A stretch of DNA of 64,000 nt from Clostridia bacterium (GCA_017462735.1 JAFTQO010000007.1:1-64000); one strand, 5' to 3'. Shown: positions 49,145 through 58,818, numbered from the stretch's first letter. A program made the numbers and translations. Notes: generated by a model from the sequence alone, not told the origin.

Positions 49145-50122
49145 ATGTTATGGCTGATTACGGGCATCGTAGCGGCGGCGCTGTTTGCTGCTTTGATGGC
49201 AGTAGTAATAAAAGATATCGTAGTGGCGAAGAAGAAAAAAGTTCGTTACGGCGTACGTGAAAGCGTCAGCGCGTACTTGTTGCTTGCGCCCGCCACGATT
49301 TTAGCGCTTATATTCGTGATGTTGCCTATCGTGTATTCTTTGGGGTACGCTTTTACCGACTACTATTTGTTGGAACCCGACTATATGCAATTTATCGGGT
49401 TTGAAAACTTCATAAAGATCTTTGAAAGTATTGGGAAACAAGGTATGATTTATCATGCCATCATCAACACGTTAAAGTTCGTCGTAGGCGTCGTCCCTCT
49501 TCAAATCGGTTTGGCACTCGGGCTTGCGCTTTTCGTGAACAATAAGCGAAAGGGCACGGGCATATTTAAGGTATGCTACTTTGCTCCCGTCGTCATCTCC
49601 TTGACGATCACGGCGCAATTGTGGTTGCAAATCCTTTCTCCCTCGGAGACAGGGTTGCTCAATAGCATATTGGGTTGGTTTGGCGTCCCTCCGCAAGACT
49701 TTATTCGTAACGAAGAAGGGGCGATTTGGTGGATTGTATTGCTCAGCGCTTGGCAGGGTTGTGGGTATCAAATGCTCATCTTCTTGTCGGGGCTTTCCAA
49801 CATCCGTCAAGACCTGTACGAGGCGGCGTCCTTGGACGGAGCAAACAAATGGCAACAGTTTTTACATATTACCGTGCCTGCGTTGCGTTCCACCTTCCTC
49901 TTTATTGTCATTACCGTATTCGTCGGTGCCAGCAGAGTCATGGTGCAGCCGATGTTGATGACGGATGAAAAACCGCATACGATAACGATTAGTTATTGGA
50001 TGTATTTGGAAGGCTATAGATACCGTGAAGTAGGGTATTCGGCGGCGATGGCGTTGCTAATGACTATCGTGATGGGCGCGATTACCTTAGTACAACGTAC
50101 GGTGCTTCGGGAAAAAGACTAA
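49145..50122 (+). CDS. ABC sugar transporter permease 1
   Basis: A 325-residue MalF-like inner-membrane permease with seven or so helices. The first is extra, at the N-terminus (ITGIVAAALFAALMAVV). The EAA loop, EAASLDGANKWQQFLHITVP, near residue 228 docks the ATPase. Paired with the next gene, it forms the channel for the imported oligosaccharide. GGGAGGGG lies before the ATG. Confidence 0.94.
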   Translation: MLWLITGIVAAALFAALMAVVIKDIVVAKKKKVRYGVRESVSAYLLLAPATILALIFVMLPIVYSLGYAFTDYYLLEPDYMQFIGFENFIKIFESIGKQGMIYHAIINTLKFVVGVVPLQIGLALGLALFVNNKRKGTGIFKVCYFAPVVISLTITAQLWLQILSPSETGLLNSILGWFGVPPQDFIRNEEGAIWWIVLLSAWQGCGYQMLIFLSGLSNIRQDLYEAASLDGANKWQQFLHITVPALRSTFLFIVITVFVGASRVMVQPMLMTDEKPHTITISYWMYLEGYRYREVGYSAAMALLMTIVMGAITLVQRTVLREKD

Positions 50123-50135
50123 GGAGGAGAGAAAG

Positions 50136-51260
50136 ATGTTAGACGAAAATAAAACACTCGACGAACAATCCGCAATCGAATCCACACAAGCCGTTCCCCA
50201 AGAAGAGACGGTAGAAACCGTTGCAACCGAAGAGGTCGCCATCCAGGAAAAGGCGGTAGAAACCGTTGCAACCCAAGAGGTCGCCATCCAAGAAGAGGCG
50301 GTAGCGGACGCCGTGGAAGTGGAGCAGTTCTTCTCCCAAGAAAAAGAAGCGGTAGAGAAAAAAGCGGAAAGGAGCCCTAACGTCAAGGTAAGAAAATGCC
50401 TCAAAGCGATAGGGTACTATACGGCAGGGACGATTATGTCTTTGATTTTCCTATTCCCGTTGCTTTATATGTTGGCAACGTCGACGAAAACGGAGCAACA
50501 ATACGCTTTCGACGCAGGGAGTTTGATGATGTTCCTGCCCAACGTTACCGATTTGGCGACGGCTTTTGGAAATTACGCCAACGTCATCACGGGATACGGG
50601 ATGTGGCAATACACCATCAACACGATACTCTATGCAGCGGTAATTATCGTGCTCAACATTATCATTAACGGATTGGCAGGGTATGCGATGGCGAAGTTTA
50701 ATTTCCCTGGGAAAGGATTCTTCTCTTTCATCATTTTGTTCTTGATTGTCGTACCCGTAGAAACTTCGATTATTCCGTTGTATTCTATCGTCAATCAAAT
50801 GTTGCATTTGACGGACTCTAATATGACGGCGCCTCTCGCCATCATCTTGCCTGCGTCCATCAGCATCTTTAACATTTTCCTGTTTATGCAATTTTTCGAG
50901 GGGATCCCGAAGGAATACGAAGAGGCGGCAAGGATTGACGGCGCCGGCACTTTACGTATCTTCTTCTCGATGATTTTGCCCTTATCTAAGCCGATTGTGG
51001 CGACGGTAGCCACTTTCTGCTTTATCGGCACGTGGAACGATTACGTTTGGCCGACGATGGTCTTGCCTTATCCCGAAGAAGGGATGTGGCCTCTTTGGAA
51101 CATCCAAGCAGGGTTGACGTCAGTCAAATCAGCGACAGGCGTGACGACAGGGGAAATAATGGCATCCTTGGTGGTGGCAAGTGTCCCTATCTTTATCGTG
51201 TACGTGGTTGCTCAAAAATATATCGTGCAGGGTTTTGGCTCTGCCGGACTTAAAATGTGA
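50136..51260 (+). CDS. ABC sugar transporter permease 2 with repetitive N-terminal extension
   Basis: A 374-residue MalG-like permease. The first 90 residues are an acidic, cytosolic extension built on a 15-residue repeat (VETVATEEVAIQEKA, then a near copy) that is absent from ordinary permeases. Six helices follow from about 92, with the EAA loop EEAARIDGAGTLRIFFSMIL near 262. The matching DNA tandem repeat is 45 bases long (50211-50300). No ATPase gene is in the operon, so a shared MsmK-type ATPase encoded elsewhere must energise it. Confidence 0.93.
   Translation: MLDENKTLDEQSAIESTQAVPQEETVETVATEEVAIQEKAVETVATQEVAIQEEAVADAVEVEQFFSQEKEAVEKKAERSPNVKVRKCLKAIGYYTAGTIMSLIFLFPLLYMLATSTKTEQQYAFDAGSLMMFLPNVTDLATAFGNYANVITGYGMWQYTINTILYAAVIIVLNIIINGLAGYAMAKFNFPGKGFFSFIILFLIVVPVETSIIPLYSIVNQMLHLTDSNMTAPLAIILPASISIFNIFLFMQFFEGIPKEYEEAARIDGAGTLRIFFSMILPLSKPIVATVATFCFIGTWNDYVWPTMVLPYPEEGMWPLWNIQAGLTSVKSATGVTTGEIMASLVVASVPIFIVYVVAQKYIVQGFGSAGLKM
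50211..50300 (+). repeat. 45-bp tandem repeat inside the permease 2 gene
   Basis: Two nearly identical 45-base units (50211-50255 and 50256-50300), each starting GTAGAAACCGTTGCAACC, followed by a degenerate third start at 50301. In frame, so copy-number change would lengthen or shorten the cytosolic tail by 15 residues. Confidence 0.85.
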
Positions 51261-51268
51261 GGTAGATT

Positions 51269-53773
51269 ATGAAGATAAAAAGAATTGCATCGCTTGCGCT
51301 CGCTGCAATGCTGACTATGCCTTTGTTCTTAACGGCGTGCGGAGACGATACCGAGTCGAAAGGCAGTAATTTGATTGCGTCCTATTCCTTTGACGAAAGT
51401 ACGGGCAATACGACCAAAGAGCAAGCAAGCGGCAAAATGCAAACGATTGAGTACGTATTTAACGAGGAGAACCAAGCGGAGTTATTTAAACCCGCTTCGG
51501 ATCCTTTGAGAAAGAAAGGCGTCAGCGGCAACAGTTTGTATATGGACGGATTCTCCAACCATATTGTCAACGATGCCGTAAAAATCCCGAGAAAGGCGAT
51601 GACGCTGTCGGCGTGGGTCGCGCCCAGAGTATTTGAAAACTTGCCTAATTACGGCGATGACACAGCGGCGGCAGGCAATCCCCGTATGACCTCTATCCTT
51701 AACAAGGGAGACGTCGAAATGGGCGAAGGGTTCCTGCTCGGGTACGGCAGACTCGGGCTCTGGGGCATACAAATGGCGCTCGAAAACACCGAAACGGGGG
51801 ACGAATTCGTCATTGCTTTCTACGACCCCATCAATGCGTTGCCTTTGTACGAGTGGTCCAACGTCGCCGTCACCTACGACGGGGATGAAGGCTACATCGG
51901 TCTTTTCTATAATGGCGAAATGGCGTACGAAGCGTTGATTCCCGAACTTGTCAGCACCCGTATCATCGGCACGGAAGAGCCGTTGTACGTCGGTAAATAC
52001 GCTACTCCTATCTATGAATTCGGGGTGGAAAGACAAATGGTGTCGGGGCTTTTGGACGAGGTAAGGGTGTATAACACCGCCCTTTCTCCTAAGCAATTGA
52101 AGACGGCGTACGAAAAGTATCAAACGGAAGGGGAACATCCCGTCCTTGACTTTTCAGAGATTGCGCTGGATTCTTCGGTATACGCAGGGGACAGATACCG
52201 TCCTCAATACCACGCATTGCCGCCGGCAGTTTGGATGAACGAGCCGCACTCGCCTTTCTATTATAAAGGCAGATATCACGTCTTCTATCAACACAACCCC
52301 GCAGGCCCTTACTGGTCGCAAATCCGTTGGGGACACCTCGTCAGCGACGATATGATTCATTGGGAATACGTGAAAGACGCGGTAGTGCCTACGGCGGGCA
52401 TTTGTCCCGAAGGGGTATGGACGGGCGGCGCTTGTATCGGGCCTGACGGTACCCCTTGGCTTGCCATTACGGCGGGTACTAATACGAGTACGTGGAGTGG
52501 GCAAAACGTAGCGTTTGCGCACGCGGCTGACCCCGACGACCCTGACTTAACGGAATGGGTAGTGGAAGATAAACTCGTCATTACGCACCCTGCCTTTGAC
52601 GTGCAAGGGTTGAGAGATCAATTCCGTGACCCCTTCGTTTGGTATGACGACGGAACCTACTATATGATGGTTTCCACCTCCGTTCCTAACGCGGGCGGTT
52701 CGGCGAACATCTATACCTCCACCGATATGAGAGAGTGGGAGTATAGGGGCTATCTCTTCCAATGCGATTACAATTTGTATCCCCAACAGGGTATCAACTG
52801 GGAGTGTGTGGTTATGTTCCCCATCACGACCAAAGACGGCAGCCAAACGAAGTGGATTTTGTTCGATTGCCCTCAATATCCAGGCGGGAGCGAGTACATC
52901 GTCGAGTGTTACTATTGGATTGGTACCTTTGATAAGCAATCCTGCCGCTTTATCGCGGATAATCCCGAGCCTCAGTTGTTCGATAGAGGCAGAGGGGTGT
53001 ACACGGGTCAAAACGGGTATTGTTTCTTGACCGAAGAGGATAGAGCAAACGGCAAGACGGCATACGAACAAGGTAGAACGGTTATCTATTCCATCGCGCA
53101 AGGTAAGGACGCGGGCACGGCGCAAAACATAGACGCAGGCTGGGCGCATAACTTTGCGATTCCTTTGGAATTATGGCTTGCCGACAACGGTACGGAAGTA
53201 ATCCGTGAACCTATCCGTGAAATCGAAAGTTTGTATAAAGAAACGCTGTACGAATACAGCGGCGAAGGTTTAACGGCGACGCAAGTGAACGAACAAATCT
53301 CTAACGTACGCGGGGATATGCTCCGTATCGATATGAAGTTCAACGTAGCGCCCACGGCGGCGGCGTATGAAAGCGGTTTGTACGTAAGATACAACCCGAC
53401 GACGGTAGGTACTGATACCGAGCGTACGAAAATCGTATTCAACGAAAACGGCGTACATATCAATAGATTGCAATCTTCCTTGTTGAACTACGTGACTAAG
53501 ACGGAAAGCCATACGTGGAACAGAGTAGAGGAAGAGTATTCCGTGACCGTATTGCTCGATAGATCTATGTTGGAAGTATACGTCAACGGGGTAATGAGTT
53601 TCACGACCCGTATCTATCCTAAATACGGTGATTCCGATTATTTGCGTTTGTTTGATTCCAACGCAGGTATGAAGGTAACGGAAATGACTGTCCGCAGTAT
53701 GAAAGGTGCGTTTGTAGACGATCCTGCGCCTGCTTACTACGGCAACGTCGGCAACCTTGCCGATTTACAATAA
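51269..53773 (+). CDS. GH32-family lipoprotein with LamG domain and altered nucleophile
   Basis: A 834-residue lipoprotein. Signal peptide and lipobox LTAC (near residue 24) are followed by a LamG/concanavalin-like domain (about 35-285) and a GH32 catalytic region. Where GH32 has WMNDPNG, this protein has WMNEPHSP, with E325 in place of the nucleophilic aspartate. D454 in RDPF and E512 in WECVVMFP are kept, and HVFYQHNPAGPYW and WGHLVSDDMIHWE are typical. The C-terminal GH32 sandwich is present. From memory, an E-P-H variant group exists in Bacillota, so it may be an active subgroup with another specificity, or a binding protein. It faces outward on the membrane. Confidence 0.88.
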   Translation: MKIKRIASLALAAMLTMPLFLTACGDDTESKGSNLIASYSFDESTGNTTKEQASGKMQTIEYVFNEENQAELFKPASDPLRKKGVSGNSLYMDGFSNHIVNDAVKIPRKAMTLSAWVAPRVFENLPNYGDDTAAAGNPRMTSILNKGDVEMGEGFLLGYGRLGLWGIQMALENTETGDEFVIAFYDPINALPLYEWSNVAVTYDGDEGYIGLFYNGEMAYEALIPELVSTRIIGTEEPLYVGKYATPIYEFGVERQMVSGLLDEVRVYNTALSPKQLKTAYEKYQTEGEHPVLDFSEIALDSSVYAGDRYRPQYHALPPAVWMNEPHSPFYYKGRYHVFYQHNPAGPYWSQIRWGHLVSDDMIHWEYVKDAVVPTAGICPEGVWTGGACIGPDGTPWLAITAGTNTSTWSGQNVAFAHAADPDDPDLTEWVVEDKLVITHPAFDVQGLRDQFRDPFVWYDDGTYYMMVSTSVPNAGGSANIYTSTDMREWEYRGYLFQCDYNLYPQQGINWECVVMFPITTKDGSQTKWILFDCPQYPGGSEYIVECYYWIGTFDKQSCRFIADNPEPQLFDRGRGVYTGQNGYCFLTEEDRANGKTAYEQGRTVIYSIAQGKDAGTAQNIDAGWAHNFAIPLELWLADNGTEVIREPIREIESLYKETLYEYSGEGLTATQVNEQISNVRGDMLRIDMKFNVAPTAAAYESGLYVRYNPTTVGTDTERTKIVFNENGVHINRLQSSLLNYVTKTESHTWNRVEEEYSVTVLLDRSMLEVYVNGVMSFTTRIYPKYGDSDYLRLFDSNAGMKVTEMTVRSMKGAFVDDPAPAYYGNVGNLADLQ

Positions 53774-53787
53774 CGAGGAGGTAAAGT

Positions 53788-56286
53788 ATGAAAAAAGTAG
53801 CAATAGTAGCGTTGAGCGTATTATGTGCCACGGCACTTTGCGGTGCAGTTGCTTGTCAAAGCGAAGAACAACCTCCTGTGACGACAACTCTCTTAAACGG
53901 CGGTTTTGAAAGCGCCGATTTGAGTGGGTGGACGGTGGAATACGGCGATGCTTTTAACGACGATTGCGTATCTTCGGCAAAGACGTTTACCTATTCCTAC
54001 GACGACAAACAAACGCGTATCCCCGTGGGGCAAACGGGCAACTGGTATCTTTGCGGGAAGGGTTTCGACGGAAAGTTCTCCTTTGGTCGTACGGGTGCGA
54101 TTCGCTCCATCAACTTTACGCTCGACGGCGACGGCACGATTGCGATGAAACTTGCAGGCGGGGCGACTGTCACGGGCAAGGGTACGGGCGCAGGCAAGAA
54201 ATCCATGACCAACCTTTGTTACGTCGGGGTATATCGTGCGTCGGACGATAAGTTGATTGCGCAACAAACCAACGATTATTTCTTGGAACACACCGAGTCT
54301 TACGTTCCTCTCAACAAATATTCCGCAGGGGTGTTTGCGACGGATAACTTTTACGAGTATACCCTTGAATTAGAGGACTATATCGGGGAAGAGTTGTATT
54401 TGCGTATCGTCGATAACGACACCCATCACTATTACGGATATATCAGCGTAGACGACATCCGTATCGGCGGGGAATATTCCCAAAGCGACGGCGCCGATTT
54501 TACCAAGACCCGTTTCTACGCAACGGAAGCACAGCCGACGAGCCAATACGAGATTTTGAACGGCGGCTTTGAGACGGGTTCCTTGGCGGGCTGGGAAATC
54601 GTAGAAGGTACGGCTTTCTCGCACGAAGGCGTCAATAGAGAGAAGGTTTGGTGGAACGAAAACATCACCTATTCTCGGGACGGTAATTACCATTACGGGC
54701 ATTATAATCCTGCGGCGACAGGGGTGATGCGTTCTAGCGAATTTGTCCTTGGCGGTAGCGGCTACGTCAGTTATAAATTGGGTGGTTGCGCCAACAACGG
54801 TTTGACGTATTTGCGCTTTATGGTCAAGACGGAAAGCGGGGATAAAGAAGTAGCGAGATTCTCTAACTTCAAGTATCGCAACGACAGTTACGAGAATACG
54901 CAATTCCCTTACGTACCCAACGGGATGAAACTTTTGAATATGGTGCAATACTACACCGACTTGTCGGCATATCTTGGCGAGACGATGTATATCGAAGTGG
55001 TAGATAACAACGCAGGTACAGACGACCTCGGTTGTATTACCCTCGACAGCGTACAGACCTATTGGGAGGAAAAACCCGTCTGGTATGATAGTGAGTCTTT
55101 CGTCGCAAAAGCGAACGTAGACGTAGAGATTGACAGCGAATATCAGGTAAAGAACGGCACTTTTGAGACTGGCGATTTAACGGGTTGGACTCCTAGTTGG
55201 ACGGAAGATAGCGGACGTATCGGTTACGTTAGTAGCGCAAGCGGCTGGTGGGTAGAAAACTTGCCTTACAACAAAAAAGGCAACTTCCTGTTCACGGGTA
55301 TCGACGACGAAGGCAAGACGGGTACTTTGACGAGTTCTGCCTTCAAAGTTGGCGGTAGCGGCTGGATTACCTACTTGCTTGGCGGTGGCGGCAATCAAGA
55401 CCTTTGCTATTTGTCCGTTATCGACGCAGAGACGAATACGGAACTTGCACGCTATGGCAACCGTTATTTCCTCGACAGAGGCATTACGACGATTAACATG
55501 GGCTCGAATCTTGCCAATATGATTTACTATAAAGCGGACTTGTCTGCGTATATCGGCAAGACGGTGAAGTTGCAACTCGTCGACAACGCTACGAGCGCTT
55601 GGGGCTTGATGACGGCGGATAGTTTCATTACCTATTACGCAAGCGAAACGGGCGTACCTGCCGATGCGATGGAAGCGCTGAATATCTTGCCTAAGGCAAC
55701 GCTTGGCGCAGATAACGAATATCAAGTACTCAACGGCGACTTTGAGACGGGCGACTTCACCGGTTGGACGGCAAGCGAAACGGCTATCCTCGGCATTAGC
55801 CAAGAGGAAGTGTGGTGGAACGAGATGTTCTCCTACGACAAGGACGGCAGATTCTTTGCCAACGGTTGGAACGCAGGCGAAGTGAATAAGGGTACGCTGA
55901 CGAGTTCTGCCTTCACGGTAGGCGGTAGCGGCTGGATGACCTTCAAGTTGGGCGGCGGCAAAAATACCTCTTTGTCCTATGTCGAAATCATCGACGCGAC
56001 GACGGAAGAAGTGCTTTGCAAATTCGGCAATACGATGTTTGCGGAATCGGTAAGACCTTACTATTGTACGGGTAAACCTATCGACCTTTCTAAGGAAGGG
56101 GTATACAAGGCGAATATGGTACAATACAAAGCGGACTTGTCCGCATATGCCGGTAGAGAGGTGCGTATCCGTATCGTTGACAACGCTGAAAACGATTGGG
56201 GCTTGTTGTTTGCCGACAGTTTCATCACCTATTATGCGCAAGCGGGCGACGTGCCTACGGGTGCGGTTTTGGCAACGCAATTATAA
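53788..56286 (+). CDS. Lipoprotein with four fructan-binding-like modules
   Basis: A 832-residue lipoprotein with signal peptide and lipobox GAVAC (near residue 23). The mature protein is almost entirely four modules of about 190-215 residues, starting near 36 (NGGFESADLSGW), 254 (NGGFETGSLAGW), 452 (NGTFETGDLTGW) and 646 (NGDFETGDFTGW). Each has G-x-x-x-S-S-x-F and a GSGW/YxxYKLGG-type strand and ends in xVDNAxxxWGL. The same module occurs three times in the protein at 39765. There is no enzyme domain. It probably captures fructan at the membrane next to the GH32 lipoprotein, a role like SusD in Bacteroidota (inference). Confidence 0.85.
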   Translation: MKKVAIVALSVLCATALCGAVACQSEEQPPVTTTLLNGGFESADLSGWTVEYGDAFNDDCVSSAKTFTYSYDDKQTRIPVGQTGNWYLCGKGFDGKFSFGRTGAIRSINFTLDGDGTIAMKLAGGATVTGKGTGAGKKSMTNLCYVGVYRASDDKLIAQQTNDYFLEHTESYVPLNKYSAGVFATDNFYEYTLELEDYIGEELYLRIVDNDTHHYYGYISVDDIRIGGEYSQSDGADFTKTRFYATEAQPTSQYEILNGGFETGSLAGWEIVEGTAFSHEGVNREKVWWNENITYSRDGNYHYGHYNPAATGVMRSSEFVLGGSGYVSYKLGGCANNGLTYLRFMVKTESGDKEVARFSNFKYRNDSYENTQFPYVPNGMKLLNMVQYYTDLSAYLGETMYIEVVDNNAGTDDLGCITLDSVQTYWEEKPVWYDSESFVAKANVDVEIDSEYQVKNGTFETGDLTGWTPSWTEDSGRIGYVSSASGWWVENLPYNKKGNFLFTGIDDEGKTGTLTSSAFKVGGSGWITYLLGGGGNQDLCYLSVIDAETNTELARYGNRYFLDRGITTINMGSNLANMIYYKADLSAYIGKTVKLQLVDNATSAWGLMTADSFITYYASETGVPADAMEALNILPKATLGADNEYQVLNGDFETGDFTGWTASETAILGISQEEVWWNEMFSYDKDGRFFANGWNAGEVNKGTLTSSAFTVGGSGWMTFKLGGGKNTSLSYVEIIDATTEEVLCKFGNTMFAESVRPYYCTGKPIDLSKEGVYKANMVQYKADLSAYAGREVRIRIVDNAENDWGLLFADSFITYYAQAGDVPTGAVLATQL

Positions 56287-56322
56287 GAGTAAAAGTCTGC
56301 CTTTTGGCGGAACGGAGTATGT

Positions 56323-57684
56323 ATGAAGAAGGAAGAAAAAAGTGTGGCGGTAAGACCGAACTTTCACATCACGGGGGAGCAGGGCTGGATTAACGACCCC
56401 AACGGTTTGGTCGTCTTTCAAGGACGGTATCACGCCTTTTTCCAGTATTATCCTCACGACGTCCATTGGGGACCGATGCATTGGGGACACGTCGTCAGCG
56501 ACGACTTAGTGCATTGGGAACGATTGCCTATCGCTTTATATCCGGGTGGCAAGGGTGAGGAAAACGGCTGTTTTTCAGGTAGCGCTATCGTATGGCAAGA
56601 CAAGTTATATCTGTTGTATACGGGCTTTACCGAAAACGGCGGCGGCGAGGAGATACGGCAACTGCAATGCCTTGCTAGCAGCGACGACGGGATTCATTTT
56701 GTCAAACACGGCGTCGTCATCGGCGAAGAAGATTTACCCGAGGGCTATTGCCCTTGGGATTTCCGCGACCCGAAAATTTGGCGTAAAGAGGACACTTTTT
56801 ATTGCGTCGTGGCCGCTAAAGCGAGAGAGGGCAGAGGCAGGATTATACTCTTCAAGTCGCAAGACTTATTCAAGTGGGAGTTCGTCGGTGATTTGTTGGG
56901 GACGGATAGCCCGGGGATTATGATAGAATGTCCCGACTATTGCGACGAAAAAGAGTTGCTGTTTTACTGTGAGCAATTCCAACCCAACGAAGGGAATTTG
57001 CATCTTAACGTCCACACCAATAGATTTTGTCTTGGAAAATTGGAGTATGAGAGCGGCAAGATGCAGGTTGAAAAATCGGGCATTATCGACTACGGCTTTG
57101 ATTTTTACGCGCCGCAAAGTTTTGCTGGCGCCGACGTGATGATTGGTTGGCTGAATATGTGGGATAGAAATGTCCCTGCGGAAAAATACGGTTTTGCGGG
57201 GATGCTGACGGTGCCTAGGCGTTTTTCCGTCCGCGACGGAGAGTTGCATCAAACCCCTGTAATCAGCGGGGAACAGGTCGTAAAAACGCAGGTGAGCGGT
57301 GGATTGCAAGACAATGCCACAAGCGGGGTCTTGCGCATAGAAGCAACGGGATTGAAAAACCTGACTTTGCGTCTTAGGAAGAAAGGAGACGAGTATACGC
57401 AACTCTCCTTACAGGAAGGACAATGGGTATTCGACCGCTCTAAGTCTGGCGAAGAAATTGTCGGGGCAGAAAAGGACGCAGACAGTTTGGCGGGTATCCG
57501 CCGTATGCCGAAAAGCACCGAAGAAAAGACCCTTTTGACGGTGGTTATGGATACCTTTTCCGTGGAAATCTTTGAGGGAGGCAAGGCGCTTTCCGCCACG
57601 GTATATCCCGATTTAGACGCTGACGGAATCGAATTATCGGTAGAAGCAGACGACTGCGTATACGTCAGAGAAGAAATTAAATAA
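56323..57684 (+). CDS. Cytoplasmic GH32 beta-fructosidase
   Basis: A 453-residue GH32 enzyme with no signal peptide, in the size class of sucrose-6-phosphate hydrolase and fructan beta-fructosidase. D25 in WINDPNG is the nucleophile, D149 in FRDPKIW the stabiliser and E202 in IECPDY the acid/base. The C-terminal sandwich is complete. It likely splits imported fructo-oligosaccharides or sucrose in the cytosol, feeding the fructokinase. Since uptake is by ABC transport, the substrate should be unphosphorylated. Last gene of the operon; GGAG precedes the ATG by five bases. Confidence 0.94.
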   Translation: MKKEEKSVAVRPNFHITGEQGWINDPNGLVVFQGRYHAFFQYYPHDVHWGPMHWGHVVSDDLVHWERLPIALYPGGKGEENGCFSGSAIVWQDKLYLLYTGFTENGGGEEIRQLQCLASSDDGIHFVKHGVVIGEEDLPEGYCPWDFRDPKIWRKEDTFYCVVAAKAREGRGRIILFKSQDLFKWEFVGDLLGTDSPGIMIECPDYCDEKELLFYCEQFQPNEGNLHLNVHTNRFCLGKLEYESGKMQVEKSGIIDYGFDFYAPQSFAGADVMIGWLNMWDRNVPAEKYGFAGMLTVPRRFSVRDGELHQTPVISGEQVVKTQVSGGLQDNATSGVLRIEATGLKNLTLRLRKKGDEYTQLSLQEGQWVFDRSKSGEEIVGAEKDADSLAGIRRMPKSTEEKTLLTVVMDTFSVEIFEGGKALSATVYPDLDADGIELSVEADDCVYVREEIK

Positions 57685-57699
57685 GGCTCTGTCATAACG

Positions 57700-57735
57700 A
57701 AAAACACCTCACGCTTAGCGTGAGGTGTTTTTGGT
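57700..57735. terminator. Terminator of the fructan operon
   Basis: AAAAACACCTCACGC and GCGTGAGGTGTTTTT make a perfect 15-pair stem with a TTA loop. Symmetric, so it also serves the convergent asparaginase gene. Confidence 0.93.
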
Positions 57736-57743
57736 TGATATAG

Positions 57744-58730
57744 TTACTTTAAAAATTCGTGGGAAAGAGGGGTGAGGACAAACTTCTTTACGTCTTTTCC
57801 TGCGCTTTTTGCTAGCCAGCACTTGACGAAAATGGCGATACGGGTACAAAAAGGCAGGGGAATTATCCCCAAGTCGGCAAACGCTTTTGAACTGTCGTAA
57901 GCGGTTTCGCTTGTGATGCCTGTGACGAACACGGGTATCCCTTTTTGCTTGCAGGCAAAGCAAAAGCGTTGAAAATGCTCGCTTGCCGTATTCAGCGTGC
58001 CCGAGTGGTAGGGGCTGAGAAGGACGACGACGTATTGGTCGAGGTCGTATTGGTAGACGTTTTCGGGATAACTCTCTACGACGAGTACGCCCGAATTTTT
58101 ACAAAAGGGAATCGCTCCTATGCTTTGCGAATTTGCGAGTTTACAGATAGGGTTTACGGTGACGCTATCTTTATCGTTGTCTACCGTCGCGTAAGGGGCG
58201 CCCAAACTGTGCAGGTCTGCGCTTGTCTCGCCGTGTGAGAGTAATCTGGTGGCGAGGTGAATATGCGTTTGTCTGTCTGCGGCGTTTTGATAACTGACGT
58301 AAACGCCGCTTTGCGGACGGGTTTTCAAAAAACGGACGGCGGCACGGAAATTGTCCAGCCCGTTGCTACGGCCATCTTGCAACGGATAGGCGGCGGATAC
58401 GAGCAGGACGGGGATTTTTTTAGAGAGGGTGTAGTCGAGCGCGGCGGCGGTGTACTGTAAGGTGTCCGTGCCGTGCGTGACGATAATCCCGTCGTAATCT
58501 TTTTTTTGCGCCTCTTCTATGCAAGAGATAAGTTTGTTGAGTTCGTCTGCCGAGAGATTTTCGCTTAAAATGGTATAGGGCGAGATAGTTTCAAAGAGGG
58601 TATCCGCGTCGGTTTCCACTTGTTGGTAGTTAGAAATCAGTTGGTTGGCAGTACTCTTGTCGGGCGAAATCCAGCCGTAGGAGAGAGAACTGCCGATGGT
58701 GCCGCCTGTGAAAATTACGAGAAGTCTCAT
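57744..58730 (-). CDS. L-asparaginase
   Basis: A 328-residue asparaginase that hydrolyses asparagine to aspartate and ammonia. The first catalytic threonine is in LVIFTGGTIGSS and the second in IVTHGTDTLQYTAAAL. No signal peptide, so it is the cytosolic type I form. An in-frame ATG two codons earlier directly touches AAAGGAG; this ATG is six bases from it and is preferred. Monocistronic, between the fructan and rhamnose operons, with no evident link to either. Confidence 0.92.
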   Translation of the reverse strand: MRLLVIFTGGTIGSSLSYGWISPDKSTANQLISNYQQVETDADTLFETISPYTILSENLSADELNKLISCIEEAQKKDYDGIIVTHGTDTLQYTAAALDYTLSKKIPVLLVSAAYPLQDGRSNGLDNFRAAVRFLKTRPQSGVYVSYQNAADRQTHIHLATRLLSHGETSADLHSLGAPYATVDNDKDSVTVNPICKLANSQSIGAIPFCKNSGVLVVESYPENVYQYDLDQYVVVLLSPYHSGTLNTASEHFQRFCFACKQKGIPVFVTGITSETAYDSSKAFADLGIIPLPFCTRIAIFVKCWLAKSAGKDVKKFVLTPLSHEFLK

Positions 58731-58759
58731 ACACATCTCCTTTCATCGAGTTATGTAAA

Positions 58760-58786
58760 AGTAAAGCGCGTCAAAGCGCGCTTTTC
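58760..58786 (-). terminator. Terminator of the rhamnose operon
   Basis: AAAGCGCG and CGCGCTTT arms, minus-strand T-rich tail, 33 bases past the stop of the polymerase-like gene. Confidence 0.7.
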
Positions 58787-58818
58787 AAAATATGTCGAAT
58801 TTTTGATAATCCGTCTTT

